Made by a program: the position numbers and the translations under genes
The notes under the pieces: model-generated
The model's database searches: none
Told to the model about the DNA's origin: nothing
What the model saw: the letters and a program-made list of their open reading frames with translations, nothing else
Shown here: positions 18,159 to 26,662 of the stretch, piece after piece
How positions within the stretch are numbered: position 1 is the stretch's first letter
Layout: the number at the start of each line of letters is the position of its first letter
Assembly (NCBI RefSeq): GCF_035989305.1
Contig: NZ_CP108514.1
Coordinates: 2,161,501 to 2,225,500, forward strand
Direction: 5' to 3'
Origin: Streptomyces sp. NBC_01233
Lineage (GTDB): Bacteria; Actinomycetota; Actinomycetes; Streptomycetales; Streptomycetaceae
Length of the DNA: 64,000 nucleotides

Positions 18159-18578
18159 GTGCATTCATACGACTCCTCCCGCGCCCCGTCCTATCCGAGC
18201 ACCGTCCCCGCGATGCGCCCCGTACGCGACCGGGACAGCGCACCGGCCGTCTCGCACACCCCGATCTACGACACGCTGTACTCGGAGTACCTGCGTGCCT
18301 TCCGGGCCCTGCCGGGCGACCGTTCGGGCGAGGAGGACCTCGGGTTCACGGCCTTCTCCTACGGGAGCTCCTACACCGGCGGCGCCGGCTCGTACGGCAG
18401 CGGCTGGAGCGGTTCCGCGTGGCAGCGGACCGACGACTGGCAGCCCTCGTACACCCCCCAGCCGCAGCCGGCGTACGCGTACGCGGGCCCCTCCGGATAC
18501 GCCGGCGGGCGGCAGCACCAGACCGGGATGACGCACATCCCGGCGGCCCTGCCGCCCGCTCCTCGCCGGGGCTACTGA
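18159..18578 (+). CDS. Small Tyr/Ser-rich protein of unknown function
   Basis: 139 residues from GTG 18159 (HSYDSSRAPSYPSTV). The conserved-looking middle is PIYDTLYSEYLRAFRALPGDRSGEEDLGFTAFSYGS. The rest is low-complexity, rich in Y, S, G and P (GSYGSGWSGSAW, PQPQPAYAYAG). It has no signal peptide or membrane segment. No good Shine-Dalgarno lies before the GTG, so the start is uncertain. It is convergent with der, 37 bp apart. It is probably a genuine gene: the reading frame keeps actinomycete codon bias throughout. Confidence 0.6.
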   Translation: MHSYDSSRAPSYPSTVPAMRPVRDRDSAPAVSHTPIYDTLYSEYLRAFRALPGDRSGEEDLGFTAFSYGSSYTGGAGSYGSGWSGSAWQRTDDWQPSYTPQPQPAYAYAGPSGYAGGRQHQTGMTHIPAALPPAPRRGY

Positions 18579-18615
18579 CCCCGGACAGCGCTTCCGCGCA
18601 CCGCTGCTCGCGCTG

Positions 18616-20079
18616 CTACTTCTTCTTCTTGTACTGGGCGCCGCGCTTCTCGCGCACCCGCACCGAGATGTGGATCGGGGTGCCCTCGAAGCCGAACTCC
18701 TCGCGCAGACGTCGCTCGATGAAGCGGCGGTAGCCGTGCTCCAGGAAGCCGGAGGCGAAGAGGACGAACCGCGGCGGCTTGCTGCCCGCCTGGGTCCCGA
18801 ACAGGATGCGGGGCTGCTTGCCGCCGCGGATCGGGTGCGGGTGGGCGGCGACGACCTCGCCGAGGAAGGCGTTCAGCCGGCCGGTGGGGACGCGCGTCTC
18901 CCAGCCCGCGAGGGCGGTCTCGATCGCCGGGACCAGCTTCTCCATGTGGCGGCCGGTGAGCGCAGAGACGTTCACGCGAGGCGCCCAGGCGACCTGCTGC
19001 ATCTCGGTCTCGATCTCGCGCTCGAGGTAGTAGCGGCGCTCCTCGTCGAGCTCGTCCCACTTGTTGTACGCGATGACGATCGCGCGGCCGGCCTCGACGG
19101 CCATGGTGATGATGCGCTGGTCCTGGACGCTGATCGTCTCGGTGGTGTCGATCAGGATGACCGCCACCTCCGCCTTCTCGACGGCGGCGGCCGTGCGCAG
19201 GGAGGCGTAGTAGTCGGCGCCCTGCTGCAGGTGGACCTTCTTGCGGATGCCGGCGGTGTCGACGAACTTCCAGGTGATGCCGCCGAGCTCGATCAGCTCG
19301 TCGACCGGGTCGCGGGTGGTGCCGGCCAGCTCGTTGACGACGACACGGTCCTCCTTCGCGACCTTGTTGAGCAGCGAGGACTTGCCGACGTTCGGACGGC
19401 CGATCAGCGCGATCCGGCGCGGGCCGCCGGGGACGGCGCCGCCGAAGGTCTGCGCGGGAGCCTCGGGCAGGGCCTCCAGGACGGCGTCGAGCATGTCGCC
19501 GGTGCCGCGGCCGTGCAGCGAGGAGACCGGGTGCGGCATGCCGAGGCCGAGCGACCACAGGGAGGCCGCGTCGGCCTCGCCGCTCTGGCCGTCGACCTTG
19601 TTGGCGCACAGCACGACGGGCTTGCCCGCCTTGCGCAGCAGCCGTACGACGGCCTCGTCGGTGTCGGTGGCGCCGACCTTGGAGTCGACGACGAAGACGA
19701 CCGCGTCGGCGGCCTCGATGGCGTATTCGGCCTGGGCGGCGACGGAGGCGTCGATGCCGAGGACGTCCTGCTCCCAGCCGCCGGTGTCGACGACCTTGAA
19801 GCGGCGGCCGGCCCATTCGGCCTCGTACGTGACGCGGTCGCGGGTGACGCCGGGCTTGTCCTCGACGACCGCCTCGCGGCGGCCGATGATCCGGTTCACC
19901 AGGGTCGACTTGCCGACGTTCGGGCGGCCCACGACGGCGAGGACGGGCAGCGGGCCGTGGCCCGCCTCCTCGATGGCGCCTTCGACCTCCTCGATGTCGA
20001 AGCCCTCTTCCGCGGCGAGCTCCATGAACTCCGCGTACTCGGCATCGCCAAGTGCTCCGTGGTCGTGCTGGTCGTTCAT
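18616..20079 (-). CDS. der: Ribosome-assembly GTPase Der (EngA)
   Basis: 487 residues from ATG 20079 (GAGGAA eight bases upstream). An acidic N-terminal extension of about 45 residues precedes two tandem G domains: [12 protein letters not shown] with the DTGGWE G3 motif, and [12 protein letters not shown] with DTAGI; NKVD and NKWD are the two G4 motifs. A C-terminal KH-like domain ends in a lysine-rich KKKK tail. Der acts in 50S subunit maturation. It leads into no further gene; plsC and cmk lie 75 bp and more upstream in the same direction, so the three are likely co-transcribed. Confidence 0.97.
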   Translation of the reverse strand: MNDQHDHGALGDAEYAEFMELAAEEGFDIEEVEGAIEEAGHGPLPVLAVVGRPNVGKSTLVNRIIGRREAVVEDKPGVTRDRVTYEAEWAGRRFKVVDTGGWEQDVLGIDASVAAQAEYAIEAADAVVFVVDSKVGATDTDEAVVRLLRKAGKPVVLCANKVDGQSGEADAASLWSLGLGMPHPVSSLHGRGTGDMLDAVLEALPEAPAQTFGGAVPGGPRRIALIGRPNVGKSSLLNKVAKEDRVVVNELAGTTRDPVDELIELGGITWKFVDTAGIRKKVHLQQGADYYASLRTAAAVEKAEVAVILIDTTETISVQDQRIITMAVEAGRAIVIAYNKWDELDEERRYYLEREIETEMQQVAWAPRVNVSALTGRHMEKLVPAIETALAGWETRVPTGRLNAFLGEVVAAHPHPIRGGKQPRILFGTQAGSKPPRFVLFASGFLEHGYRRFIERRLREEFGFEGTPIHISVRVREKRGAQYKKKK

Positions 20080-20154
20080 GAAGTCCGTTCCTCGTCGTTC
20101 GTGGTGGTCGGTGGTACCCGCGCAGCGCGGTTCCACTACTGGTTCAAGTCTCGC

Positions 20155-20802
20155 TCAGCGCCCGGTGAGGCGCTTGGCGTCGGCCAGGTGGGCGGTCAGC
20201 CGGTCCTGGATGCGTGTGGTGGCCTCGTCCATCGCGGTACGGGTACGTCGGCCCGTGCCGTCGCCGGCGTCGAAGGCGGAGCCGAAGACGACGTCGACCC
20301 GGCTCTTGAAGGGCGGCAGCCCCGGGATCAGCTTTCCGCGGTTCTCGCTGCTGCCGAGGACGGCCACGGGCACGATGGGCGCTCCGCTGCGGACCGCGAA
20401 GTACGCGAGACCCGCGCGCAGCGAGGCGAAGTCCCCCTCGCCGCGGGTGCCCTCGGGGAAGATCCCCAGGGCCCCTCCGTTGTCGAGCACCTTCAGGGCG
20501 CGGCCTATCGCCGTCCGGTCGGCGCCGGTGCGGTCGACCTTGACCTGCCCGATCCCGTCGAGGAAGGGGCCGAGCGGGCCGACGTACGCTTCCTTCTTGA
20601 TCAGGAAGTGCAGGGGCCGCGGCGCGGTGCCCATGACCATCGGGCCGTCTATGTTGTGCGAGTGGTTCACGGCGAGGATCACGGGACCGGAGGCGGGCAC
20701 CTTCCAGGCGCCCAGTACGCGCGGCTTCCACAGCCCGTACATGAGCCCGATGCCGATGCGCCTGCCGACCGCCGCACCCGTGAGGGAGGGCGATTCGCTC
20801 AC
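20155..20802 (-). CDS. plsC: Lysophospholipid (1-acylglycerol-3-phosphate) acyltransferase
   Basis: 215 residues from GTG 20802, whose GTGA overlaps the cmk stop. PlsC motifs: NHSHNIDGP (HX4D catalytic pair), FLIKKEAYVGPLGPFLDGIGQVKVDR, GIFPEGTRGEGDF (EGTR, phosphate binding) and PIVPVAVLG. There is a weak hydrophobic segment near the N-terminus only. It transfers an acyl group to lysophosphatidic acid in phospholipid synthesis at the membrane. The place between cmk and der matches the usual Streptomyces order. Confidence 0.93.
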   Translation of the reverse strand: MSESPSLTGAAVGRRIGIGLMYGLWKPRVLGAWKVPASGPVILAVNHSHNIDGPMVMGTAPRPLHFLIKKEAYVGPLGPFLDGIGQVKVDRTGADRTAIGRALKVLDNGGALGIFPEGTRGEGDFASLRAGLAYFAVRSGAPIVPVAVLGSSENRGKLIPGLPPFKSRVDVVFGSAFDAGDGTGRRTRTAMDEATTRIQDRLTAHLADAKRLTGR

Positions 20803-21506
20803 TTGCGGCCCGCCCGCTTCTCTTCGACCAGGGTCACGACGCATTCGATCACCCGGTCGAGCGTGAGCTCGGTGGTGTCCACCTCGACGGCGTCGTCGGC
20901 CTTGGCCAGCGGGGAGGTCTTGCGGCCGGAGTCGGCCGCGTCGCGCTTGATCAGCGCCTCCTTGGTGGCCGCCAGGTCGGTGGCCTCCTTGCCGCGGAGC
21001 TCTCCGCTGCGCCGGGCGGCCCGCGCCCCGGCGGAGGCGGTCAGGAAGATCTTGAGGTCGGCGTCGGGCAGGACGGTGGTGCCGATGTCCCGGCCCTCGA
21101 CGACGATCCCGTCGGCCTCCAGGGCCGCCGCGGCGGCGATGGAGCGCTGCAGCTCGGTGATCAGGGTGCGCACCTCGGGGACCGCGCTGACGGCGCTGAC
21201 CTTGGAGGTGACCTCCTGGGTCCGGATCGGCCCGGCGGCGTCCAGCCCGTCGACGGTGATCGTGGGGCCGGCCGGATCGGTGCCGGACACGATGGACGGC
21301 TTGCCGGCGGCGACCGCGACGGCCTGCGGGTCGTCGGTGTCGACACCGTTGGTGATCATCCACCAGGTGATGGCCCGGTACTGGGCACCGGTGTCCAGGT
21401 AGCGCAGCCCGAGCTTGGCGGCCACGGCCTTGGAGGTGCTGGACTTGCCCGTGCCGGAGGGACCGTCGATGGCGACGATCACGGCGGACGGAGCTGCGGT
21501 TTCCAC
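20799..21506 (-). CDS. cmk: Cytidylate kinase
   Basis: 235 residues from a GTG (ETAAPSAVIVAIDG). P-loop GPSGTGKSSTSKAVA at 16-30; LDTGAQYRAITWW (the usual DTGAMYRA with Q in place of M) forms the CMP-binding region; VVEGRDIGTTVLPDADLKIFLTAS and the LID region RAARR are present. It phosphorylates CMP/dCMP. The start codon follows a gap that holds a palindromic repeat; the stop overlaps plsC, indicating translational coupling. Confidence 0.96.
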   Translation of the reverse strand: METAAPSAVIVAIDGPSGTGKSSTSKAVAAKLGLRYLDTGAQYRAITWWMITNGVDTDDPQAVAVAAGKPSIVSGTDPAGPTITVDGLDAAGPIRTQEVTSKVSAVSAVPEVRTLITELQRSIAAAAALEADGIVVEGRDIGTTVLPDADLKIFLTASAGARAARRSGELRGKEATDLAATKEALIKRDAADSGRKTSPLAKADDAVEVDTTELTLDRVIECVVTLVEEKRAGRK

Positions 21507-21589
21507 GGTGCGGGCACCTTCCTGGTTGCGCGTACGTGTCCGGGCGCGGCAAAACGCCCCTCCCCAAGGTTACCGGCCCCCCGACAGCT

Positions 21590-21760
21590 CCCGGCCCCGC
21601 CCTGCATTTCGGCTTCGCCGCACCGTCCGGCCCCGCGGGCGTTCGAGGCGTGGGGGATCCTCCCCGGACGGAGTCCGGGGAGGATCCCGGGCCGAGCCCC
21701 GATCCTCGTCCGCGGCGAAACCCTGGCCCTGATAAGGGCAGAGCCCCCGGCGGCGGCACC
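21590..21760. repeat. Intergenic repeat with a 16-bp perfect hairpin
   Basis: A variant of the repeat family (GGGCGTTCGAGGCG near 21637-21650) runs into the stem 21654-21669 / 21673-21688 with a GGA loop. The stem is downstream of tyrA and probably acts as its terminator. The rest of the gap to 21760 is GC-rich filler with a further GGGCCGAGCCCC half-site. Confidence 0.75.
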
Positions 21761-21766
21761 GCACCG

Positions 21767-22855
21767 CTACTGCTGCCGCAGCGCCCAGCCCCGTTCCCGC
21801 AGCTCGGCCGTCAGGCCGGCCACCGCCCGCGGCTCCACCATCAGCTGCACGAGCCCCGCCTGCTGCCCCGTCGCGTGCTCGATCCGCACGTCCTCGATGT
21901 TGACCCCCGCCCGCCCCGCATCGGCGAAGATCCGCGCCAGCTCCCCCGGCTGGTCGCTGATGAGCACGGCCACCATCTCGTAGACCGTCGGCGCCGCGCC
22001 GTGCTTGCCCGGCACCCGCACCCGGCCCGCGTTCCCGCGCCGCAGCACGTCCTCGATGCCCGCCGCGCCGCCGCGCCGCTTCTCCACGTCGGCCGACTGG
22101 AGGCCCCGCAGCGCCTCCACGGTCTCCTCCAGGTCGGCCGCGATCCCGGCGAGGACGTCGGCCACCGGTCCCGGGTTGGCCGAGAGGATCTCGACCCACA
22201 TCCGGGGGTCGGAGGCCGCGATCCGGGTCACGTCCCTTATGCCCTGCCCGCACAGCCGGACCGCCGTCTCGTCGGCCTCCTCCAGCCGGGCCGCGACCAT
22301 GCTGGAGACCAGCTGCGGGGTGTGCGAGACGAGCGCCACCGCCCGGTCGTGCGCGTCCGCGTCCATCACCACGGGGACGGCCCGGCACAGGGCCACCAGC
22401 TCCAGCGCGAGGTTCAGCACCTCGTGTTCGGTGTCCCGGGTCGGGGTCAGCACCCACGGGCGGCCCTCGAAGAGGTCCGCGGTGGCGGCGAGCGGTCCCG
22501 ACTGCTCCTTGCCCGCCATCGGGTGCGTCCCGATGTACGCGGCGAGGTCGACGCCGAGCGCCGCCAGCTCCCGCCGCGGACCGCCCTTGACGCTGGCCAC
22601 GTCCACGTAGGCCCGCGCCGCCTTGCGTCCGATCAGGTCGGCCAGGGTCGCCGCCACGTGGGCCGGCGGTACGGCGACGATCGCGAGGTCGACCTGGCCC
22701 TGGGGCGCCTCGTCGGTGCCGGCCCCGAGGGCGGCCGCCGTGCGGGCCCGGTCCGGGTCGTGGTCGGCGAGGTGCACGGTGATCCCGCGCGCCGCCAGGG
22801 CGAGCGCCGCGGAGGTGCCGATCAGTCCGGTTCCGATGACGACGGCAGTTCTCAC
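21767..22855 (-). CDS. tyrA: Prephenate dehydrogenase with ACT domain
   Basis: 362 residues from GTG 22855 (GGAG six bases upstream). An N-terminal Rossmann fold (VVIGTGLIGTSAALALAARG) is followed by the catalytic helical domain (THPMAGKEQSGP, with the conserved H and G, then LTPTRDTEHEVLNLA). A C-terminal ACT domain (about 285-350, VLISDQPGELARIFADAGRAGVNIEDVRIE) probably gives feedback control by tyrosine. It converts prephenate to 4-hydroxyphenylpyruvate with NAD(P). There are 260 bp between it and cmk, with a strong hairpin between them, so it is probably a separate unit. Confidence 0.94.
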   Translation of the reverse strand: MRTAVVIGTGLIGTSAALALAARGITVHLADHDPDRARTAAALGAGTDEAPQGQVDLAIVAVPPAHVAATLADLIGRKAARAYVDVASVKGGPRRELAALGVDLAAYIGTHPMAGKEQSGPLAATADLFEGRPWVLTPTRDTEHEVLNLALELVALCRAVPVVMDADAHDRAVALVSHTPQLVSSMVAARLEEADETAVRLCGQGIRDVTRIAASDPRMWVEILSANPGPVADVLAGIAADLEETVEALRGLQSADVEKRRGGAAGIEDVLRRGNAGRVRVPGKHGAAPTVYEMVAVLISDQPGELARIFADAGRAGVNIEDVRIEHATGQQAGLVQLMVEPRAVAGLTAELRERGWALRQQ

Positions 22856-22926
22856 GGGCGCTCCAGGGTTGCGTACGGCACGGTGACGGGACTGCCTGGC
22901 CAGGGTAGCCAGAGCGGACGCGCGAA

Positions 22927-22963
22927 GGCCCGGCGGTCCGTCCGGTGGGACGGCGGCCGGGCC
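22927..22963 (-). terminator. Terminator after the DUF937 gene
   Basis: GGCCCGGC at 22927-22934 pairs with 22956-22963, with an inner GTCC...GGAC stem. It lies 25 bases beyond the stop of the DUF937 gene. Confidence 0.6.
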
Positions 22964-22987
22964 CTGACGGACCGTCGTCCGCGACGG

Positions 22988-23428
22988 TCAGAGCACCTGC
23001 GCCTTGATGATGTCCTCCAGCGAGCCGGACGGGACCTGTCCCTGCGGCGTCAGCTTGTCGACCGCCTGCGGCAGGACCTGCGCGATCTGGTCGGCGGCCT
23101 GCTCCGGCGAGATGCCGGCCTGTTCCGCGGCCTTCTGCAGGGCCCCGTCCGGCAGCGCCTCCTTGATCTGGTCGGCGCTGACGGGCTTGTTCTCCCCGGT
23201 GCCGATCCAGGACTGCGCCTGGTCGGCGAGGCCGGACTTGGTCAGCATGTCCAGCAGGCCGCCGAGCGGATTGTTCGCGCCGTTGCCGCCGGCCGCCTGG
23301 CCGGCGCCGCCGCCCGTCAGCGCGCCGAGCAGCGAGCCGAGGATGTCGGCCCCGCCGCCGCTCCCGCCCTGGCCGCCGCCGCCCCCGAGGAGGCCGCCGA
23401 GAAGGGAGCCGAGGTCGTTACCCGCCAT
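22988..23428 (-). CDS. YidB/DUF937 family protein
   Basis: 146 residues from ATG 23428. The N-terminal 60 residues are Gly-rich (LGSLLGGLLGGGGGQGG). The family core follows: NPLGGLLDMLTKSGLADQAQSWIGTGENKPVSADQIKEALPDGALQKAAEQAGISPEQAADQIAQVLPQAVDKLTPQG. DUF937/YidB proteins are widespread and uncharacterised. There is no signal peptide or transmembrane segment. Single gene between its own terminator and a divergent DUF952 gene. Confidence 0.88.
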   Translation of the reverse strand: MAGNDLGSLLGGLLGGGGGQGGSGGGADILGSLLGALTGGGAGQAAGGNGANNPLGGLLDMLTKSGLADQAQSWIGTGENKPVSADQIKEALPDGALQKAAEQAGISPEQAADQIAQVLPQAVDKLTPQGQVPSGSLEDIIKAQVL

Positions 23429-23564
23429 GGTCCTGCCTTTCGAAGAGGGGCCGGGCCGCGCGGCAGCGCCGTACCCGGCTTCGAGTCACGGACAATGTCA
23501 CCCGTACCGCCTCATGTCGCCACCTGATGCGCGGGCCTCCGGCCGCTGCGGTAGAACGATCGGC

Positions 23565-23906
23565 ATGATCTTCCACATCGTCCCGCTCGCCGACTGGGCC
23601 GCCGCGCCCGGGCTCCCGTTCGCCCCGCCCTCGCTGGACTCGGAGGGTTTCGTGCACTGTTCGGCCGATCGCCCCACGGCGCTCGCGATCGCCGACGCGC
23701 ACTACCGCGGGGTGCCGGGTACGTTGCTCGCGGTGGAGCTCGACGAGGACGCCCTGACCGCGGAGGTCCGCCGGGAGGGTGAATCGGGCGTCCGCTACCC
23801 ACATGTTCACGGCCCGCTGAACCGGGAGGCCGTGATCCACGTGTGGGAGGTCGTACGCACTCCTGGCAGTCCTGCCTCACTGGCCCCATGGGAACCGGTC
23901 CGGTGA
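23565..23906 (+). CDS. DUF952 family protein
   Basis: 113 residues from ATG 23565. It carries the family pattern: MIFHIVPLADW at the start, then LDSEGFVHCSADRP (conserved F-x-H-x-S), LLAVELDEDAL, and YPHVHGPLNREAVIHVWEV. DUF952 proteins are small, with a fold related to ADP-ribosyltransferases or RNA 2'-phosphotransferases by structure comparison, but have no shown function. It is followed 83 bp later by the Rieske gene. Confidence 0.85.
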   Translation: MIFHIVPLADWAAAPGLPFAPPSLDSEGFVHCSADRPTALAIADAHYRGVPGTLLAVELDEDALTAEVRREGESGVRYPHVHGPLNREAVIHVWEVVRTPGSPASLAPWEPVR

Positions 23907-23989
23907 GACGGCGCGGCACGCTTCACCTGAGGCTCGCCGCAGGCCAGGATGCTGCACGCCCTTCCCGGCCACAACGCGAGGAGAGACTC

Positions 23990-24463
23990 ATGAGCGACCC
24001 CACGCACACCGCCCGGCGCACGGTACTGGCGGCGGGCGCGGCCGCCCTGGCAGGCGGTGCGCTCACCGCCTGCGGCAGCGACGGTGAGAAGTCCCCCGAG
24101 GGACAATCGAACGGCTCGGCGTCCGCACCCGCCGCCTCGACCGCCGCCACCCCGGAATCCGGTTCGGCGGGCGCGCAGGTCCTCGCCAAGACCGCCGACG
24201 TGCCCAAGGGCGGCGGCACGATCCTCAAGGAGGAGAAGCTCGTGGTCACCCAGCCCACGGCCGGGTCCTTCCGCTGCTTCACGGCGGTCTGCCCCCACCA
24301 GGGCTGCCTGGTGAACAAGGTGGAGAACGGGAGCATCGACTGCTCCTGCCACGGCAGCAAGTTCGCGATCGCGGACGGCGCGGTGACCAAGGGTCCGTCC
24401 ACCAAGGGACTGGCGGAGAAGAAGATCAAGGTCGCGGCGGACGGCAATATCTCGCTCGCATAG
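23990..24463 (+). CDS. Rieske [2Fe-2S] lipoprotein (Tat-exported)
   Basis: 157 residues from ATG 23990, with GAGGAG upstream. The twin-arginine signal TARRTVLAAGAAALAGGALTAC ends in a lipobox cysteine. A Ser/Ala-rich linker (to about residue 70) leads to the Rieske domain with CPHQGCLV...DCSCHGSKF: two Cys and two His ligands in C-x-H and C-x-x-H spacing. A membrane-anchored electron-transfer subunit is likely; partner unknown. The stop is 16 bp before the IS110 element. Removing the element would place the stop about 37 bp from the next gene. Confidence 0.92.
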   Translation: MSDPTHTARRTVLAAGAAALAGGALTACGSDGEKSPEGQSNGSASAPAASTAATPESGSAGAQVLAKTADVPKGGGTILKEEKLVVTQPTAGSFRCFTAVCPHQGCLVNKVENGSIDCSCHGSKFAIADGAVTKGPSTKGLAEKKIKVAADGNISLA

Positions 24464-24494
24464 CGGCAGGTCAGACACCCCATGTCGTTTGGTG

Positions 24495-25748
24495 TCAAGC
24501 GGCATGGGGGTGGGTGTGGTGGGACCAAGCGGTCGCTTCGTCGTAGCGGGTGCGGGTTTTGAGGCAGCCGTGGAGGATGCCGACGAGCCGGTTCCCGAGC
24601 TGGCGGAGGGCGGGGTTGTAGCCGGCCTCACGGGCGCGTTGCCTGTCGTAGTAGCCGCGGGCGCCGGGTGAGGACCGCAGGGCGGAGAACGCCTGGGTCT
24701 GAAGCGCGTCGGCGAGCCGGTTGTTGCGGACGTAGCGGGCCTGGACGGTGTGGCTCTTGCCGGAGGCCCTGGTGATGGGGCTCGTGCCGGCGTAGTTCTT
24801 GCGGGCCTTCGCGGACGTGTATCGGGTGGGGTCGTCTCCGAACTCGGCGAGCACCCGGGCGCCGACGATCTCACCGATGCCGGGCATCGAGAGGTAGATC
24901 TCAGCGTCCGGGTGCGCCAGAAAATGTGCCCTCACCTGCTCTTCCATCACGGCGATCTGCTCGTTCAACGCGATGATCAGACGGGCGTGAGCGGTGGCGG
25001 CGGCCGCGTAGGCGGCGGTGACCGGCTCGGGCAGGCCGAGCTGCCGCTCACGCAGCGCGCTCTGGACGGTGGCCGCTTTCGCGTCCCGGTTGTGGCGGCG
25101 GTGGCGGGTCAGGACGGCGGTGATCTGGGTGCGGGTCAGCTTCGCCGCCGTGGCCGGGGTGGGTGCCTTGATCAGCAGTTCCAGCGCGTCGGTGCTGGTC
25201 AGGGTCAGGTCCGAGTAGGCGTTCAGGGCGGCGGGGAAGTACTCGCGCAGTGTGGTGCGCAGCCGCTGGAAGGTGCGGGTGCGTTCCCAGATGAGGGTCT
25301 GGTGGGCGCGGGCGACGACCTTGACGGCCTGGGCCGCCTCGCTGTCGCCGGCCACCGGCCGCAGCTGGGCCCGGTCGATGCGGACCATGTCGGCGAGCGC
25401 GTGCGCGTCGCCCTTGTCGCTCTTGGCTCCGGAGGAGCCATACCGTTCCTTGAAGCGGTTGACCTGCCGGGGGTTGACCGCGAACACCTGGTAGCCGGAG
25501 GCGATCAGGGCCTGCACCCACGAGCCGCGGTCGGTCTCGATTGCGACCACGACGCCGGCCGGGTCCAGGTCCTCACCGCCGTGGCGGGCGACGAGTTCGT
25601 GCAGTTTCGCGATGCCCGCCACTCCTTCGGGCAGGTTCGCGGCGGCCAGTTTCCGGCCGGTCTCGTCCTGGACCTCGACATCATGGTGGTCCTCGGCCCA
25701 GTCATCACCGATCAGCAGCAACAGACCCTCCCCGGTCACGTACTTCAC
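24495..25748 (-). CDS. IS110-family transposase (DEDD + Tnp_20)
   Basis: 417 residues. The N-terminal RuvC-like DEDD domain shows IGDDWAEDHHDVEV (first Asp), VVVAIETDRGSW (Glu) and SDKGDAHALADMVR (last Asp pair). A long helical middle follows, and then the C-terminal Tnp_20 domain with the helix-hairpin-helix-like SMPGIGEIVGARVLAEFGD and the serine-containing NYAGTSPITRASGKS. The C-terminal serine (GTSP) and DEDD act together at a composite site in this family. The GTG at 25748 lacks a clear ribosome site and a GTG three codons on is possible. The gene looks intact, so the element may be active. Confidence 0.93.
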   Translation of the reverse strand: MKYVTGEGLLLLIGDDWAEDHHDVEVQDETGRKLAAANLPEGVAGIAKLHELVARHGGEDLDPAGVVVAIETDRGSWVQALIASGYQVFAVNPRQVNRFKERYGSSGAKSDKGDAHALADMVRIDRAQLRPVAGDSEAAQAVKVVARAHQTLIWERTRTFQRLRTTLREYFPAALNAYSDLTLTSTDALELLIKAPTPATAAKLTRTQITAVLTRHRRHNRDAKAATVQSALRERQLGLPEPVTAAYAAAATAHARLIIALNEQIAVMEEQVRAHFLAHPDAEIYLSMPGIGEIVGARVLAEFGDDPTRYTSAKARKNYAGTSPITRASGKSHTVQARYVRNNRLADALQTQAFSALRSSPGARGYYDRQRAREAGYNPALRQLGNRLVGILHGCLKTRTRYDEATAWSHHTHPHAA

Positions 25749-25961
25749 CCAGCGGTGCAGCCTGCGGAAGGCACGGCACGCGGCCTAATGGATCCAGTGC
25801 TCACGCCCCGTGGGGCGGGCACGCCACCCCATCAGCGGTCTGGCCTCCCGGCCGACCAGCAAGGGCACGGTCTGACCTCAGAGCTCGAAGGCTCCGGCGT
25901 CGAAAGTGCTCACCAGCTGGCGGCTACGGAACCGAGCATTCCCCGGTTCCGTAGCTCCCAT
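25749..25961 (-). ncRNA. Candidate bridge RNA region of the IS110 element
   Basis: From the left end inward on the minus strand there is an 11-bp stem-loop (25924-25934 with 25944-25954), then a GAGC/GCTC hairpin near 25885-25898, then a GGTC-GGCC / GGCC-AGACC hairpin near 25838-25861, and a CGCCCC/GGGGCG hairpin near 25806-25821. Flanking this last hairpin are CACCCCAT (25825-25832, + strand) and GCCTAATGG (25783-25791, + strand). They match the right and left insertion junctions, including the core. That is the arrangement of two guides around a stem in a target-binding loop. The strand of the RNA is not settled by the sequence. Confidence 0.5.
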
Positions 25962-25981
25962 TAGGCGTCTACCCTCCCCGG

Positions 25982-26662
25982 ATGGACGATCTGACGCTGG
26001 TACGGGACCACACGGTCTACCGGTGTGTGATGGGTTCCCGGGCGTTCGGGCTGGCGACGGAGGCGAGCGACACCGACCGGCGCGGTGTCTACCTCGCCCC
26101 GACGCCGCTGTTCTGGCGGTTCGAGAAGCCCCCCACGCACGTGGAGGGCCCGCGGGACGAGGAGTTCTCCTGGGAGCTGGAGCGCTTCTGCGCACTCGCG
26201 CTGCGGGCCAACCCGAACATCCTGGAGTGCCTGCACTCCCCCCTGGTGGACGAGCTCACGCCGGTGGGTGAGGAACTGCTCTCGCTGCGCGAGGCCTTCC
26301 TCTCCCGCCGGGCCCACACCACCTTCAGCCGGTACGCCGCCTCCCAGCACGGCAAACTCCTCGCCGACGTCCGCGTCCACGGCGCCCCGCGCTGGAAGCA
26401 CGCCATGCACCTGCTGCGCCTGCTGCTGTCCTGCCGCGACCTGCTGCGCACGGGCCGCCTGAGCATCGATGCCGGCCCGCACCGCGACCGCCTCCTCGCC
26501 GTCCGCCGCGGGGAGCTCGCCTGGGACGAGGTCGACGCCTGGATGGCCCGTCTCCAGGAGGAGACCGAGACCGCCCTGGCCACCACTCCCCTGCCCGCGG
26601 AGCCGGACCTCGCCCGTGTCGAGGACTTCCTGGTGCGGGCCCGCCGCGCGTCAGTCGCGTAG
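25982..26662 (+). CDS. Pol-beta-type nucleotidyltransferase (RlaP-like), copy A
   Basis: 226 residues from ATG 25982, only 20 bp from the IS end. YRCVMGSRAFGLATEASDTDRRGVYL is the G-S-x-x-x-G...S-D-x-D motif of the DNA-polymerase-beta nucleotidyltransferase superfamily. A helical C-terminal part follows (SWELERFCALALRANPNILECLHSP, AASQHGKLLADV). It resembles the RNA-repair-associated RlaP group. It faces its diverged relative (26651-27409) tail to tail, with the 3' ends overlapping by 12 bp. Substrate unknown; the neighbouring NAD/ADP-ribose operon suggests nucleotide or RNA-end chemistry, as inference. Confidence 0.78.
   Translation: MDDLTLVRDHTVYRCVMGSRAFGLATEASDTDRRGVYLAPTPLFWRFEKPPTHVEGPRDEEFSWELERFCALALRANPNILECLHSPLVDELTPVGEELLSLREAFLSRRAHTTFSRYAASQHGKLLADVRVHGAPRWKHAMHLLRLLLSCRDLLRTGRLSIDAGPHRDRLLAVRRGELAWDEVDAWMARLQEETETALATTPLPAEPDLARVEDFLVRARRASVA

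Larger units (their letters stand above)
24479..25961 (-). mobile_element. IS110-family insertion sequence
   Basis: About 1.48 kb. Both ends carry CCCAT on the + strand (24479-24483 and 25957-25961), which I take as the duplicated core; one copy belongs to the target. Contents are a 417-residue DEDD transposase on the minus strand and a 213-bp non-coding leader upstream of it, the place of the bridge RNA in the IS110 group. There are no long terminal inverted repeats, as expected for the family. With the element removed, the flanks read CAGACACCCCATTAGGCGTC, part of an imperfect inverted repeat (GGT-AGAC ... GTCT-ACC), so it may have entered a hairpin after the Rieske gene. Confidence 0.8.
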
